Positions 24,301-36,800 of a DNA stretch of 64,000 nucleotides are shown here, piece after piece; position 1 is the stretch's first letter; each line of letters begins with the position of its first letter. The DNA lies in the NCBI GenBank assembly GCA_949987705.1, contig OX465283.1, positions 162,145,850-162,209,849 on the forward strand, in the 5' to 3' direction. This DNA is from Thereva unica (Eukaryota > Arthropoda > Insecta > Diptera > Therevidae). Made by a program: the position numbers and the translations under genes. The notes beneath the pieces were generated by a model that did not search any database, was not told where the DNA came from, and was given only the letters and a program-made list of their open reading frames with translations.

Positions 24301-27285
24301 TGTGTTGCCCATCCGGTTGCAAGGCATTGTTTGCCGATTCGTAGTAATGATGTTTTTTTTTTGAAACAGGTTGTTAACCCCCGGCCCAACCGACTTAAAA
24401 CTCTGGTTTATGGGGCAGAGGACTCACCATTCGACCGTCTTCCATTCGCTCCATCCGAAAAAGTGCCCCAAGGGCATTGCACTGAGGTGGGACTAAGATT
24501 TCCTAATATAAAAGTAGGTATTGGGTCACTTTGGACTGACAATATGATGTCACAGACGTCAACCAACAACAACAACCATTACTAAACTTTTAGCTATCGA
24601 AAAGCTTTCACCCAACAACAATCGCAATAAACTTTCAGTCAAACAACAATAACCACAAACTGCTTCAGCCAGACACAAAATGACGTCGACTGTCTGTCCA
24701 AAATGACCCGCTGCCTACTCTGAGCTGGTAGGTTTTTCGTATGCAGTAACTCTTCTTTGGTAGCTTATGACTATAAAGCCTCGTTTACATCACATAGAAA
24801 TTTGTATGCTTTTTTCTCTGTTGCACGAAAGTTCTGAAATTGAAAAAATCGTTTCATCTGGGGGTTCTGTTTAGGTACCCCATAGTTAACTAATCACATG
24901 GATTCAAACTCTATCTCTTAACGCATGTTTGTGGGATAGAACGCTATGCTAACTTTAACTTTTCCAGACCCCCTTTGTATGATTGAAGTAGAATATTCTT
25001 TAAGTCCATTCCAAATGTCAACCAATTGGTATATTTCCATATTGGGGCATTATTTTTTCATGAACCAATTCTTTTTATTATACTTTCGTGAGTCTTTTCT
25101 GCTTTGGTTTGTCCTTTTTTGAAGTTTCTTCCAAGGACTTTATTTAGAACAGTCAACCAGATATCTTCTGTACATATCAACATCAACCTGTCAAATATCC
25201 TGTGTCAGGTCACACCTTATCTTCCAACTTTTGACAGGAGCGTCGATTTTAATTTTACTCCGGCAAAGGTATCAATTAAGTCCAATTCTCGGAATCTGTC
25301 AGAAGAAAGCAGCTTGTTCTTTGTCCAATGATAGCCAACGAGTTGTCAAAACTAATCACGGATAACGAACTCTGATGTCGTTGTTCCTTGTGGAAGGGGT
25401 GGAAGGGGCTGATGGCGAAGGAAGTGTAAATGCCAATGTAGAAAGACGAAAAAAAATCTGGAGAAATAACCACGCAAATTCCATAAAAATCGATATCCCT
25501 GCCGAATAGGCGTAGACCCGAATAATTTTCGTCCAAGCGCAAGCAAAAGGTGGGTCTTCTTCCACAATCAAACGAGTCGTAATGAATGAGCATTGGAGAG
25601 AACTCAATTTCAATTACAAACAAGCCCCAAATGTTAATTATAATATTCATTCGAGAGGGACTTGTTGGCATTAATTGAGTTGCCACCAGTAACCGCAAAA
25701 TTGGTACCAGTATTCTTGGAACCAACAACCGGAAAAGACTTTTATACAATCCTAGAACTTGAGTCAATATCCAAATAGCATTCAACATCAATTACTTCCG
25801 CTCCCTTGTGATCATTTGCCAGATGAGACATAGTTAAACAAATTAAGATTTATGGCCAAGTACTTAACTGGCCAGTGAGCATTCTGCACGGACCTCCCTC
25901 CACACCCAGGAGCAGCCCACATCCCAGTTACAACAATAGAGGAGCACGGAAACGAATTCCTCACAATACCATTCTGGGCCAAGTAGTATAGAGAGAGAAA
26001 GAACGGAAACAGAGGTCCTGTGTGTGCAAGGACTTTATCGGAGTCAGACAGTTTTGTAGTGGGTGACCGAAGAAGGATGACGCTGCCAAATTAATTCCGA
26101 TGTCATAGCAAATTGCTTTTCGTTGGGATGCCAAGTGACAGTCTCATTTTTGTTTGAAAGTAATCAGACTAAAGCTCCAAGTGACCTTATTAGCATCGGA
26201 ATCCTTTGGGGACTGAAAATTGGTATTTTCCGACAGCAAAGGATCTTGCTACACAATCTTCCTTCTTCCTTTTTTTTATTTATAATTCCTCATTAAATTC
26301 AGCTCGGTAAGATGCTGGCAGAAGAAGAAGAAGATGCCATTTCTGACACAAAACTTTCACAAGGATCCTGATGCTAACGGGCTGCATTCGTGTAGGTGAA
26401 ATTTGTGTGTGTGAATTTGTAGAGGAAATATCCTTCTTGAATTTCAAATAGAGCGAAGGTAAAAATGTTCGAAATTAGTTTGGAAACTTTATTTTGAACT
26501 CTATCAGCACCGCCTGCCCACTGGGCTTAGCGCTGGAGAATTCAAATCACTTTTCTCTACGCTTTGGGGGACAACTCTCCGTCAGCAGGACCTCGCTGGA
26601 GGTGTGTGAGAGGAGATCGTCATTAAGTTGAAATGCAAAATGGACACAGAAGGAGAATTTTTTTTTTTTTTTTTTTTTAAGTTTTAAAATTTATCCAGAA
26701 TCTTTGTACCTGGTTATATTTTTTTGGGTGTATGTGTGACTTTGACGGTGTTGAAATGAAACTTAAACCAAGGTTATACTTTTGTCGCAGCCTTCAGGAA
26801 CCGCTCAACCGATCAAAATTAAAAAAGTTTTGGTAGGATTAAGAGAAAAAAAAGGGACAAAGAAGGTCGACAACATTGTTGATTTATTTAAATTTTCGCG
26901 ATAATACTATGCCCTTGGTGCTTTTTCGAAGGTGGAGTTTGATTTACCACTGAATATGTTTTTTTTTAAATTGTACGAATTTAAGCAAAAAATTCTAAAT
27001 TTACTTTTCAGATGATGTAAAAAACCATGTGTTGATTATTCAAGTCACCACAAAAGTAACGGAGGCCTGCCAAGTAGCATTAACGTCTTTTTATAGTTGG
27101 CTCATCCATATCCTACCGGCTGGGCCAACGCAGGCAAAGCGAGAAACCTCTAGGCATACTGCAGAAGCTGTTCAAGCGCTCTGGCCTAAAATTATGAGGT
27201 ATACGGATGTAGTACAACAGACCAAGCAGTCCTTGCTTCACTGTCCAGCTGTTGAATAAATAACCAACACGAACTATCTACTAAG
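21319..27285. other. unassigned stretch
   Basis: No exon, RNA gene or transposase domain recognised. Contains a T-homopolymer at 26660-26679 and a GAAGAAGAAGA run at about 26325. The 171-codon minus-strand frame at 25276-25791 is hydrophobic at its start but has no known motif; I treat it as chance. Confidence 0.35.
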
Positions 27286-27395
27286 GCCCCATACCAAACT
27301 ATCGCTTGTGAGCCGGTCGACCAAAACTCGTTGCGTGTTGCATGTGTTTGATAAAAATCTGGATGAACATCCAATTTTACCATAGCGACTGTTGT
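27286..27395 (+). repeat. second copy of the 8981-9133 MITE family
   Basis: Shares CCAAACTATC, TGTGAGCCGGTCGACCA, AACTCGTTGCG and GAACATCCAATTTTACC with the copy at 8981-9133. The inverted ends are worn. Confidence 0.5.
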
Positions 27396-27863
27396 ACTGA
27401 AATTAAGAACCCTTTTTGCGCGCATAATACAGTCTAGAAGTTCGTTTATAAATAGAATAACTCGACTATGGAATAGTTTTCAAAGACTCAGTATTTCCAG
27501 ACTTTTACAAATTATTAGAGTTCAAGTACGACATCTTCTCCAGCACCCAGACTCCCTCTAACCCTTCCTATTCTCTTCTATCCTTCAAACTAGGCTTACT
27601 ACGAGGCTCCTTACTCCGGACTATTATTTTCATGGGTGGACTGACATATTTCTCAGTCTGACTGTGGGATGATGACTTGAGGCAACCCCCTTACAGGCCG
27701 TGGACTGCAGGCCATCTCATGATTCCCCACATACCTACAGGCTAAGACCACAGTTTAGCGTAGCACAGTTGATTGTTAGCAGCGATCAAGCCTGGAATAA
27801 ATTCGGGATTCTTTTCACTCATGGTCTCAAAGAAAACTTCAGATGAATAGAAGTTCAGATCTT

Positions 27864-28002
27864 CAGGCCCGGACTGACGATAAGTAGTCACAGACAAAGA
27901 TTTTTGTCATTTTTCCTGAACTACAGGCTCCATGCAGATGGTGGCCGGTGAATATGTGATAATTCATGGCCCCAAGGCGGGAAACCGTCAGTCCATGGCC
28001 TG
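27864..28002. mobile_element. 139-bp hAT-like MITE
   Basis: The ends CAGGCCCGGACTGACG and CGTCAGTCCATGGCCTG are imperfect inverted repeats starting CAGG, as in many hAT elements. I see no 8-bp duplication. Related words (CAGGCCGTGGACTG) occur at 27695. Confidence 0.5.
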
Positions 28003-29221
28003 GCGGCGGCCTAGATGGCAGCACAGAAGTTGTTTTAACTCATTTGTTACTAGTTTCAAATAAAAAGATTAAATGGAAAACTCGAAACAGATAACTTGAA
28101 ACTATTTCTGTGATGCCACATATGTAAATGGGGGCCTTAAGAATGTCCATATCAAAGTCATCCGAAAAAATCTTCAATAAATAATTCGGTTTGGAGTGTC
28201 TTTCTCATGTAAAGCATTCAAAAGAAAGTTTTTAAGTCGAATAAGGGTCTTGACCCCTTTTTGGTCTAAGCGATATTTCATTTTATTGATCAATCACTGC
28301 GAAATAATTTTGTTGCAGAATTGTTTTGGCATCAAGGGCTGTTGATGCAACGACTATTGTTTTGAGTTCCATTCTTTTCGCTCTGTATGCAGCTGGAAAC
28401 TCGCCTCGTCACTTGTAGTTTCTTACACCTTCTCAAACACGGTCGTTGTTCTCATCTTTGAGCCATGTGACAAGTCCTGGAATATCCAAAGATCTTTTTA
28501 CCATCAGTATCTTTAAAAAGTAACACCTTGCATCTCGTGTCCTCTTAAAGAGCTGCCTGTACCAGCTAAATAGCGAATGAAACTGATTATTGCCAATAAA
28601 CAAACCCGTAGTTTTCGAAATACAGGGCTGAGAAGGCTCGGCATCATGCTGCCTGCATTCGTTTCCGCACCACTTTTGAGGTAGAGTGCAAAGGGTCTTT
28701 TTACACTGTGCCCTCTATAGGCTTAATCGTTGGGCTACAAGTTATGATAAAACTTTGTCAATTATCTCTCGATATCTTCTATTTCCACTCCTTCCATACT
28801 GTCTTCTTCATCTACAATCATCTCAGAAGAAAATAATGAAATGTGGTCAGCGTTGTCATCTTCAACTGATATTCAACGGTTGTATCCTCGGACATACTAT
28901 TGAGACACGACTGGTTCGGACAAGAGCCATACGCTACATAACATGACAATCTGGCTTTTCTGTCGCGGTTTGCTTTCAGTTATCACTTCGTTGTTGTGAA
29001 GGAGATGTTGAGGAGGAAGAAGAAATCTTCTTGATGGAAGGAAGTTGGACCAAAAGTATTTAGGTACTGCCTGTAGCGATATTGAGAATCTTACTTCTCA
29101 ATCTATCATCGAATAATGTTTTGACTTTACTGATGATGGAATTAGAGCAGTTTCTCAATTTGATGTACTCACGACGAAGTGACTCATTAGGCGAACGTTT
29201 GTAAGCTTTATGACCGGCTTC
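28003..29221. other. unassigned stretch
   Basis: Nothing recognised on either strand; no domain-level similarity in the short frames. Confidence 0.35.
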
Positions 29222-29690
29222 TTTTTTTTTTTATGTGACACACTAGAGACTTAGGGAAGGCCCCTTTGTACTGTCGACCATGTTTTTTTTTCTTTTTTCT
29301 TTTTTAAATGTCGAATAGCAGCTCTAGTCGGAAGATAGAGAGAGAAGTGAAGGAAAGAACTGTCACAACCTAGCCGCGGTATTTTTATTTCAACTATTCC
29401 CAACCATTTCGCGACTCTGACGTCGGGGCATCGAGAACAACTCGCTGGAGTGTTATGCCTCCTGAAACGAGTTGAATCTCATCAACCAACCGATGACATG
29501 CGCTTGGTGGAGCGAGGAAGAGAACTAGTGAAGGCTATGACAGGAGGAATCAGGAATGCAAAGAGGGAAGAAGAAAGAAGGAAAGTGGCGGGAAATTGGG
29601 AAAGGCTAGGACCGTGGCACCGCCGGGAATCGAACCCGGGACCTCTGGGGATAGTAGTCAGGCGCCTTACCCCTAGACTACCGAGGCCCC
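29222..29690 (-). mobile_element. tRNA-derived SINE, full copy 2
   Basis: The inverse of 16277-16724 over the full length, from tRNA-like head (at 29690) to tail (T-rich at 29222-29232). It carries extra T-rich insertions at 29282-29307 near the tail. It lies about 13 kb from copy 1 in opposite orientation. Confidence 0.85.
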
Positions 29691-30755
29691 TTGAGTTCAT
29701 ACATTACCCATTGAACAATCTGCCTGGGCTAGGCTTCATAAACTTAGTATAGTGAGGGATGAACAAACGCATACCCGCTCGTATAATTTTGGTGACACAG
29801 AGAGCGGCATAATTTGCGTTGGAAGTATGGAAACACAAATCCCAGTCAGTGGCTTGGAAATAGCGAATAAGACCGAACCGGGTCTCTTTCCAATAGTGCC
29901 AGACAGTTCTTTTAGGAGCTGTGGTGGTTGTGGTCGAAAATGGATATAGGAAATAAATAATTTGATGAAAATTGTTGAAGTTTTGCAAAAATCTCGGCGT
30001 CTTTGCTAGAAACACTGGTGCCATTTGAGTTATTTAGCCAATGCACATTGTTAACGTTGAAATGAACTATGATTCCCGGTGGGAAAATCCGTATGTATGT
30101 GACTTTAGCAGAGTAAAACAATACAATTTAAATTTTTTGTATACCATATAATATGGAAAAACAAAAAAACAATAACATGGGAATGAGGGAATATAAATTT
30201 CATTGATTTCCAGAATCCACAAAATTTGTCAAAAGAAAACATTTTTAACTTCCCAACTATTGATTCATCTGCTTAATACTCTGATTTTTATAATCGAAAC
30301 CTTTTAGCCACCTCTATACTACCCACGTACCTTTAGGTACCGACCAACTAAACGCACAAAAGGCTCATTTGTAACATATGGATCGAAACTCTATGAAATT
30401 CTTTCACAACCATACTAAAGTCATTGTTGATGATTCCAAACCTTAGTTCGACGTGTCAATATGTCCCCTACTCTGCCTTTATATCTAACATTATTGATTC
30501 CAAACCCCCCAAAAAAAAGAAAAAAAAATCACATCAGGCCTACCCTTAATACATCTATCACTATCTACGTATACCTCATGTATATCGACAGTAAAACACA
30601 ATTACCAATACCACCACACTAAAGGCAAGCAACTTTTCTTTGCCGAGAAAATTATACAATTAATATTGTTTGCCAGTGCATTAACCGTGAACATGAACTT
30701 TGCTAATGAAATTGTTTTTTTTTTACTTTATTTTTCTCTCTACTATTATTTTCAG
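29691..30755. other. sequence upstream of first proven klg exon
   Basis: Presumed intron. It ends in a T-rich polypyrimidine tract before the acceptor at 30754-30755. No further feature recognised. Confidence 0.45.
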
Positions 30756-30872
30756 GACCAGCAACGAAGCCACTAACATCAACAGTAATGCCCCGATTTC
30801 TATCACGAGGTCACACATATCGAGCTGTAGTTGGAGACACCCTAGTTCTGCCCTGTGAAGTTGAAAACTTGG
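30756..30872 (+). CDS. klg: klg exon A: linker and first half of Ig1
   Basis: The acceptor is a T-rich tract ending TTTTCAG and the donor is GTAAGT. The exon opens with 2 nt of a split codon and closes with 1 nt. It encodes a Pro/Thr-rich lead, then PRFLSRGHTYRAVVGDT and the first Ig cysteine (LPCEVENL). It is the most upstream exon I can prove. No Met is usable as a start, since the frame begins in mid-codon, so at least one exon precedes it. Confidence 0.9.
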
Positions 30873-33800
30873 GTAAGTGCTTAATGGAAACTATGCAATG
30901 AGTTTAACATCCCCTAAAATTACATACAAACTGTATATATGTATCCTTGAGAGAGAGAGTGCTTACTGCGATATATATATCGAATAACGAGCAAAACGAA
31001 AGGATGTGCTTCTTTTTAGCTTCCTATACATGTATATTTGTAGACTAGACATTAATTAACTTTTTGGCCACTAAATTGTTCTTTATTATATTAAGATAGT
31101 TTTAACGAGGTAAGTTTTGTGTGTTTTTGCATTTTGTTTGTATGTATGTGTGTGTGTGTTATTTTTCTGAAAATTTTCTGTGAAACATATAACATCAACG
31201 AAATTGTTGTCACGATGAAAATTTCGTTAATATAACGTTTTGTTATGCCATATTACAATTCGTGACACCTTTAATTTTATGTCAACAAAAGTGGTTGTTG
31301 TGGCTTTTGTGTAAGTGTCTTATTATACACGAAGAAGGGGATTCCCCCCGGTTCCTCCCTGGTGTAAGCCGCAGAAGTTTCCAGTGAGAACGACACAATG
31401 GGAGCGCACAAGTTCTTCTTGTCATGCCACAGAAATGGCAAACTTTTGACATACAACACAAATTTACATCCGAATTTACTTAAAACAGAATGTGACAACT
31501 TAAATGCGTGAAACTTTAACACACACACACACATACACACACAAAATTTTCCATCATCTACTTAAAATTGAAAATAATGAAACTATATTGAAAATTGTCG
31601 TTCATACTCCACAATAGGCCGTTGTCGTTTAAGTTTGACATCGTTTGTCGTAATTTTGGTGGCAGGTAAATTCTTTCCAAAGGTGTGTTTCCGAACCACG
31701 CAAATATACAATCCTAAGTATTTTTCGTTTCCTATCCCCTCCCTCAACCACAGAGAGTTGTTATTCAGAGCGATTTATGATCGTTGTTTATACATAAAAT
31801 AGGCGTGGTACCTTCCATCAAACATTCATAATTTTTTTTTTGCTTTTGCCTCGGCAATGTTTCAACAAGGCATTATTTTTCATAATTTCACCATCCCCTA
31901 CCACCAATTCCTCGCCACAAGCTGACATTAGCACCACTTTGTTGTCGAAGTAGCTGAAGCTTTTTATGGCATAGCCATACTCTTATATACACACACATAC
32001 ACACATACAGCATAGTCCGGAATATCTGATGGGTTTAATTAAAACGCTACTTAATTCTAGCTGAATTCCTTTATGCCGTCTTACATAGAGCGAGAGAGCT
32101 TGTGGCTATCAATTTCGTCGAAATGAAAGGCATTATATACGGAAATAAAGGACATAAATCCTGGGCCCCGAAAGAATTTCTCCTGTATTATTACATTTTC
32201 TTAAAGAAATATTGTCACATAAAAATTGTTTCTCAAAAAATATATATGTGATTATTAATTTTTTGCGACATTTTTATGTATATAAGTATGTATATGTGAC
32301 ACAGGTCATTGTCGTATGTGACAGGTTATTGTCGTATAATTGTCACATTGTTACTTTGGTCCAGATAGTCGATAGAGATTAAATTTATCACCAACAATTT
32401 ATATACCAACTCTAGTTTCAACTATAATCGTTATTGCAACTTGAGTTTCAAAAGTCAAATAATATACATTGATAATAAATCTGGAAAGGTTCGGTCTACA
32501 GGGATGGGTAGAATCAACCAAATTCCATGTAACCTCATGGGATTACATTTTATTTGGAAATTCTTAAAGACAGATAAAATGTTTTCAATGTTCTCAAAAA
32601 AAAAACAATGTTTTTTTTTTGTTTTCTGTTACTATGTGAATTATCAGGGTCCGATCCCTTTACGAGTTGACATTTATTCATTCTATGCCGAAAGCTCAAA
32701 CCTCAAAGGGTTATTTTATTCACCATAAGATATTTGGGGGTTTGGCTTTAAAGAAACACATTGAAAAAACAATATGAAATGTGCTGGAAGGAATCTCTTG
32801 GAATTTCATATATGTATATTTAATGTGTGCTTTGGGATCTCCATAGATGATTTAATATTTAATTGGAAAAGTTTCATGTTCAATTAATTTTTGGTAAAGC
32901 TAGGTATGGTAGGCCTCACCTTTGACTCTCTAAGCCTTGGAGCAAACTTTTATGGGAATCATAGATTTCTTGGAAATTGGGTCACCTTATTGAGGTTGAA
33001 GCCCCTTGTCAAAAATGGTGATTGCAACAACACTTCCAATAAACGTCAATACTTCTTCTATTATGTATTATCAAAATCACGGAGGCAGTAACCAAAAAAA
33101 AGTTTGTATGATATTTTCAATCCAAACAAACTCTGCACGACAACTAGTACGACTTCAGATCTTTTGGTGACCCTCTTATGTATCTAACAACCAAGTTATT
33201 TATGGATTTGGTAAGTCTGGTTCTGCAAGACTTTTGACAACGTATCCACAATATAAAGCCTGTTTCTGGTCTATATAATTGATCTGCTTTCAATCATATA
33301 CAACTTTGCTTATGGTGGTACTCTGGCGTACTTTTTCACCTTCGACAATATAAGACAAGCACGAACCCGACTCTTATCTGAATGACCGCCCGAATATTGC
33401 CATTACATTGAATATTGCCCGAATCTATGAACAATGAAATAGAACATATTTTTGGCTGTCTATCGAAACGAAGGTCTTAAAAATAAGCCTCTGCCTAATA
33501 AAAGATGAGCTGACCTTTCTTCTAGTATGGAACTGCAACTAAACTTGCTATTAGACATTCTACCATAGCATTAACGACCTGTCAAACTAGTAGTGCAAAG
33601 GTAAATCCTGAGCTTGGGGTTTTCCACATAAAAAAGAGATTGGATCAGAGCTATATCGAATTGGCCGCAAACTTGATCTATACTTTTATCTAGTCAAAGC
33701 TATTAAAGGTTGCTCACGAGGAGGAATCCTTCCCATATTCCTATGGTCGATTAGTGATTGCGGAACATCCAAAGAAATTTTCATTGATTCTGGGGCAAGC

Positions 33801-36800
33801 ATGATTGACTGACCTTCATGTAACGAACTCCCCTTAGTCTAACTAAGTCACATCTAGTCAGTACTTGCGCCATATAGTTAGACACAGAAGCTGGATCTTT
33901 TAGCCCCAACAATAAATGGTCTGATAGAGTTTTCAAGTGACGAAAAATATGTGTATGGATCTAAGCCTGGGCTGCCAAAACACTTAAAATTCTCATTGGA
34001 ATAAGCAAGATAACACTATTCTTAGGTTAGGTTAGGTGTATGACTGGCTACAGTGCGACCGGATTGGCCAAATTAGTGCTTTGGGGGTGGCCGTTTTGTT
34101 GCCATAACTCGTGTACGCGGTGGAAATCAACTGTTTCTGCCCTACGTCCTATGAGGGATAAAAGGATCATAAGAAGAAGAAGAACTCTTGTACCTACATT
34201 CAGCATCCATACTCGAAGGTCTAGCATGATCCTCTGGAACTTAGAAAGCTTATCAAGAAATTTGATCTCAAGTCCGGAAATCTTTGTTAAGTCTTCCAGT
34301 ACTGTGTTTCCATGCAGAGTTTACCCTGGGCTTAGTCAAAGTAAGCGCCCATGAAACTCAACGAAACCGGTCCATGAAACTCAACGAAACCAGTCCTCTT
34401 AAGCCGGGTTTAGTATGTATATGTGTGTCTCAGAGTATCCTTTACTGCACATATACCAACGGCGACACAATGTAAAATTATTTATCTATCACTTAAATCC
34501 AGAGGCGTCATGGAAACTTCGTCGGATTAACTTGAGTAAGAAGCTTTCTGTTTACTCGACGAAAACTCTATCTAGGCTCACGGTCTGGCTTCAGCTAGAA
34601 GACACAAAAAGTCAGTAGATAAACCCCTGCCCCTGGCGTTTTGCAGCCGTCAGTGAATATTCGTATAACGAACTCCCTCAGAACGTCTTCATTTTTCCGC
34701 TATCTTCTAGAAGCTATTTAGACGGAGAAGTCCTTGCAAGTCCTTTCAAAGGAATTCCCCTCCAGTGCAGTTTTGGGTCCAATATTAGACTTAGAAATTT
34801 CAGTCTGGCGCTTTAAGGGAGGGGGATTAAAGATATTCGTTTTCCCTGTCTGTTTTGGCCCGATTGACTGCCAGAAGACTGAGATTGACAAGAGAACTCA
34901 GGCTGCTTTTAAGCTGCCTTGCATGATTTCACTAATTAGTGTTTGAAACAACATTCCTGACAACATTATCAACATTTGTGTTTAGTTTTTTATTACGCTG
35001 AAACGTCGTTGTAATCTATGTACCTCGATTGGCGTATTTGAATACCGGGTCGTTTCTCAAATAAGCTTGGATTATTCTCGAGCTCATCATAGCTGCTAGC
35101 CATTGGCTAAGGTTTGCTCCTACGTTTGAGCCTATGAGAACCTCTCAAAACCATACAGTGCTTGCTATGCCTAGGAAGGCTGTGTCAAGGTATATTGCTT
35201 GTAATAAAGGATCTTTTCGATACTTCTCACCACCTCATGTCAAGGACGATCCTCCTCCGAGAATACCATCGTTACTCGTCAAAATGATGCTGCAAAATAT
35301 TGGTGTTCCTAACCTCTGTCGCTTTATCAAAAGCTCAAAATGGCCTGAACTTTGTCCCAACTCTAGAATGGCATCATAATGGGCCCAATGGAGTGCCTAA
35401 GTGGGCTCCCTTGTGGGGGCAGTCATTTAAATCTAACTTAACCTAACTTTGGTTTAGTGTAATGACCAGGGCCGTATATGCCCAACGATCATTGCATGCG
35501 CAGCACGTAGGTGGCTAAAATAAAATGCGGTTAAATCGCCAAGGACTACGAAAACGGGTAAGGGTAAATTTACACATATCCGGTGCTTTCCGTGTCAGTG
35601 GCTTCCGTGATGAATTCACTGATATTCACACAGCACAGCACTGACATTCATAAGTGCATTATCGAATTTAGCGTGGACAGAATGGTTTCGTCCCAGGTGG
35701 ACTCTTCGGGAAGAGGTCCCACAGAAACAAGTATCAGTATATTTCAAATAAACTTTACCTAAATTTCTCTTGAATTCTTATAAAATTTTCGATTGAATTT
35801 AAAAAATATTTGTTTCACGTCCGTTTTTTTCACGGATGCCTGAAAGGTACTAAGATCGTCGGTGCCCCACTGCATCAGATATCTAGGAACATGTCGCGCC
35901 TTTGCAATTTGTTTGCATAAAATTATATCGTACCGATATTATCTTTTCACTGATGCTCTCGGTACTGCACTGAAGTCACTGTCACGTCACGGATACCTGT
36001 GGATCGACCTTAAGTAAACAACATCCAGGCTTTTATTTAGTGATGATCAAAAATGGTCTTGCTTTTGCAATCTTGGTGTTTTTCTTCTGCAAGACCAAGG
36101 GCAACTATTCATCTGGTAAACCAAGTCTTACATAGGCTCCGGTTACATTGCAATGCACCTGTTGGCGACCAAGAACAAAACAAAGAAGTGCAGAACTACC
36201 AGTTACCCAAAACGACGACCCATTGTCTGCTTACGTATTTTTCACGTGCAACAAGTATGCCCTGGTAGGTCAAAAATCGATTTGGGAATTGAACTAGGTA
36301 CCTACCAATCTGTGGCCAGAAAGTATTCACTGAATACAGTTCGTTAGAGCTAGATCGATGCCAATAGTTTGGAGTTTAGTTCACCAGATCAGGCTGCCGT
36401 ACGTTAGAGATATCTAGCGATGAATGGTTTGAAGCTCTCCGTTAGACACACAAGGATGTCAAGGTGACTTCTTCTTACGAGTCTGCTTTGCAGCAATTCA
36501 GTAGTCACTCTTCTGCCATAGCTTGTAAACATGATAAACAGAGAAGATATCTCCTGTTCGGTCACAAAAGTGACCCTTCTATCGCAGTATTTATTGAGGA
36601 TGAAAATCGGTGGAGTAGAGTTTTCTCTCTATTATCTTTCCCACTAAAACTTGTGGTCCGACACCGACTGCTCTATTCAAAAGAACTTAATCTTAGCTCT
36701 AATCTTCCGCATAAAAACGTGGGTTAGACCAGTGCTGGACAATATCAGATTTTTTGGTATTCCCAGAGCCCTCTTTTACTGTTTTAGAGTTCGAGTGAGA

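Noticed and set aside
25276..25791. 171-codon minus-strand open frame, the longest in the window
   Set aside because: No recognisable domain. The opposite frames are also partly open, the region is not otherwise gene-like, and one chance frame of this length is plausible in 64 kb.
27029..27259. 76-codon frame just after a TTTTCAG acceptor-like site
   Set aside because: It ends in a stop, has no donor in a useful phase and no similarity to the klg N-terminus that I can recognise.
34023..34037. TTAGG telomere-like run
   Set aside because: Only about three units, and flies lack TTAGG telomeres; a chance run.
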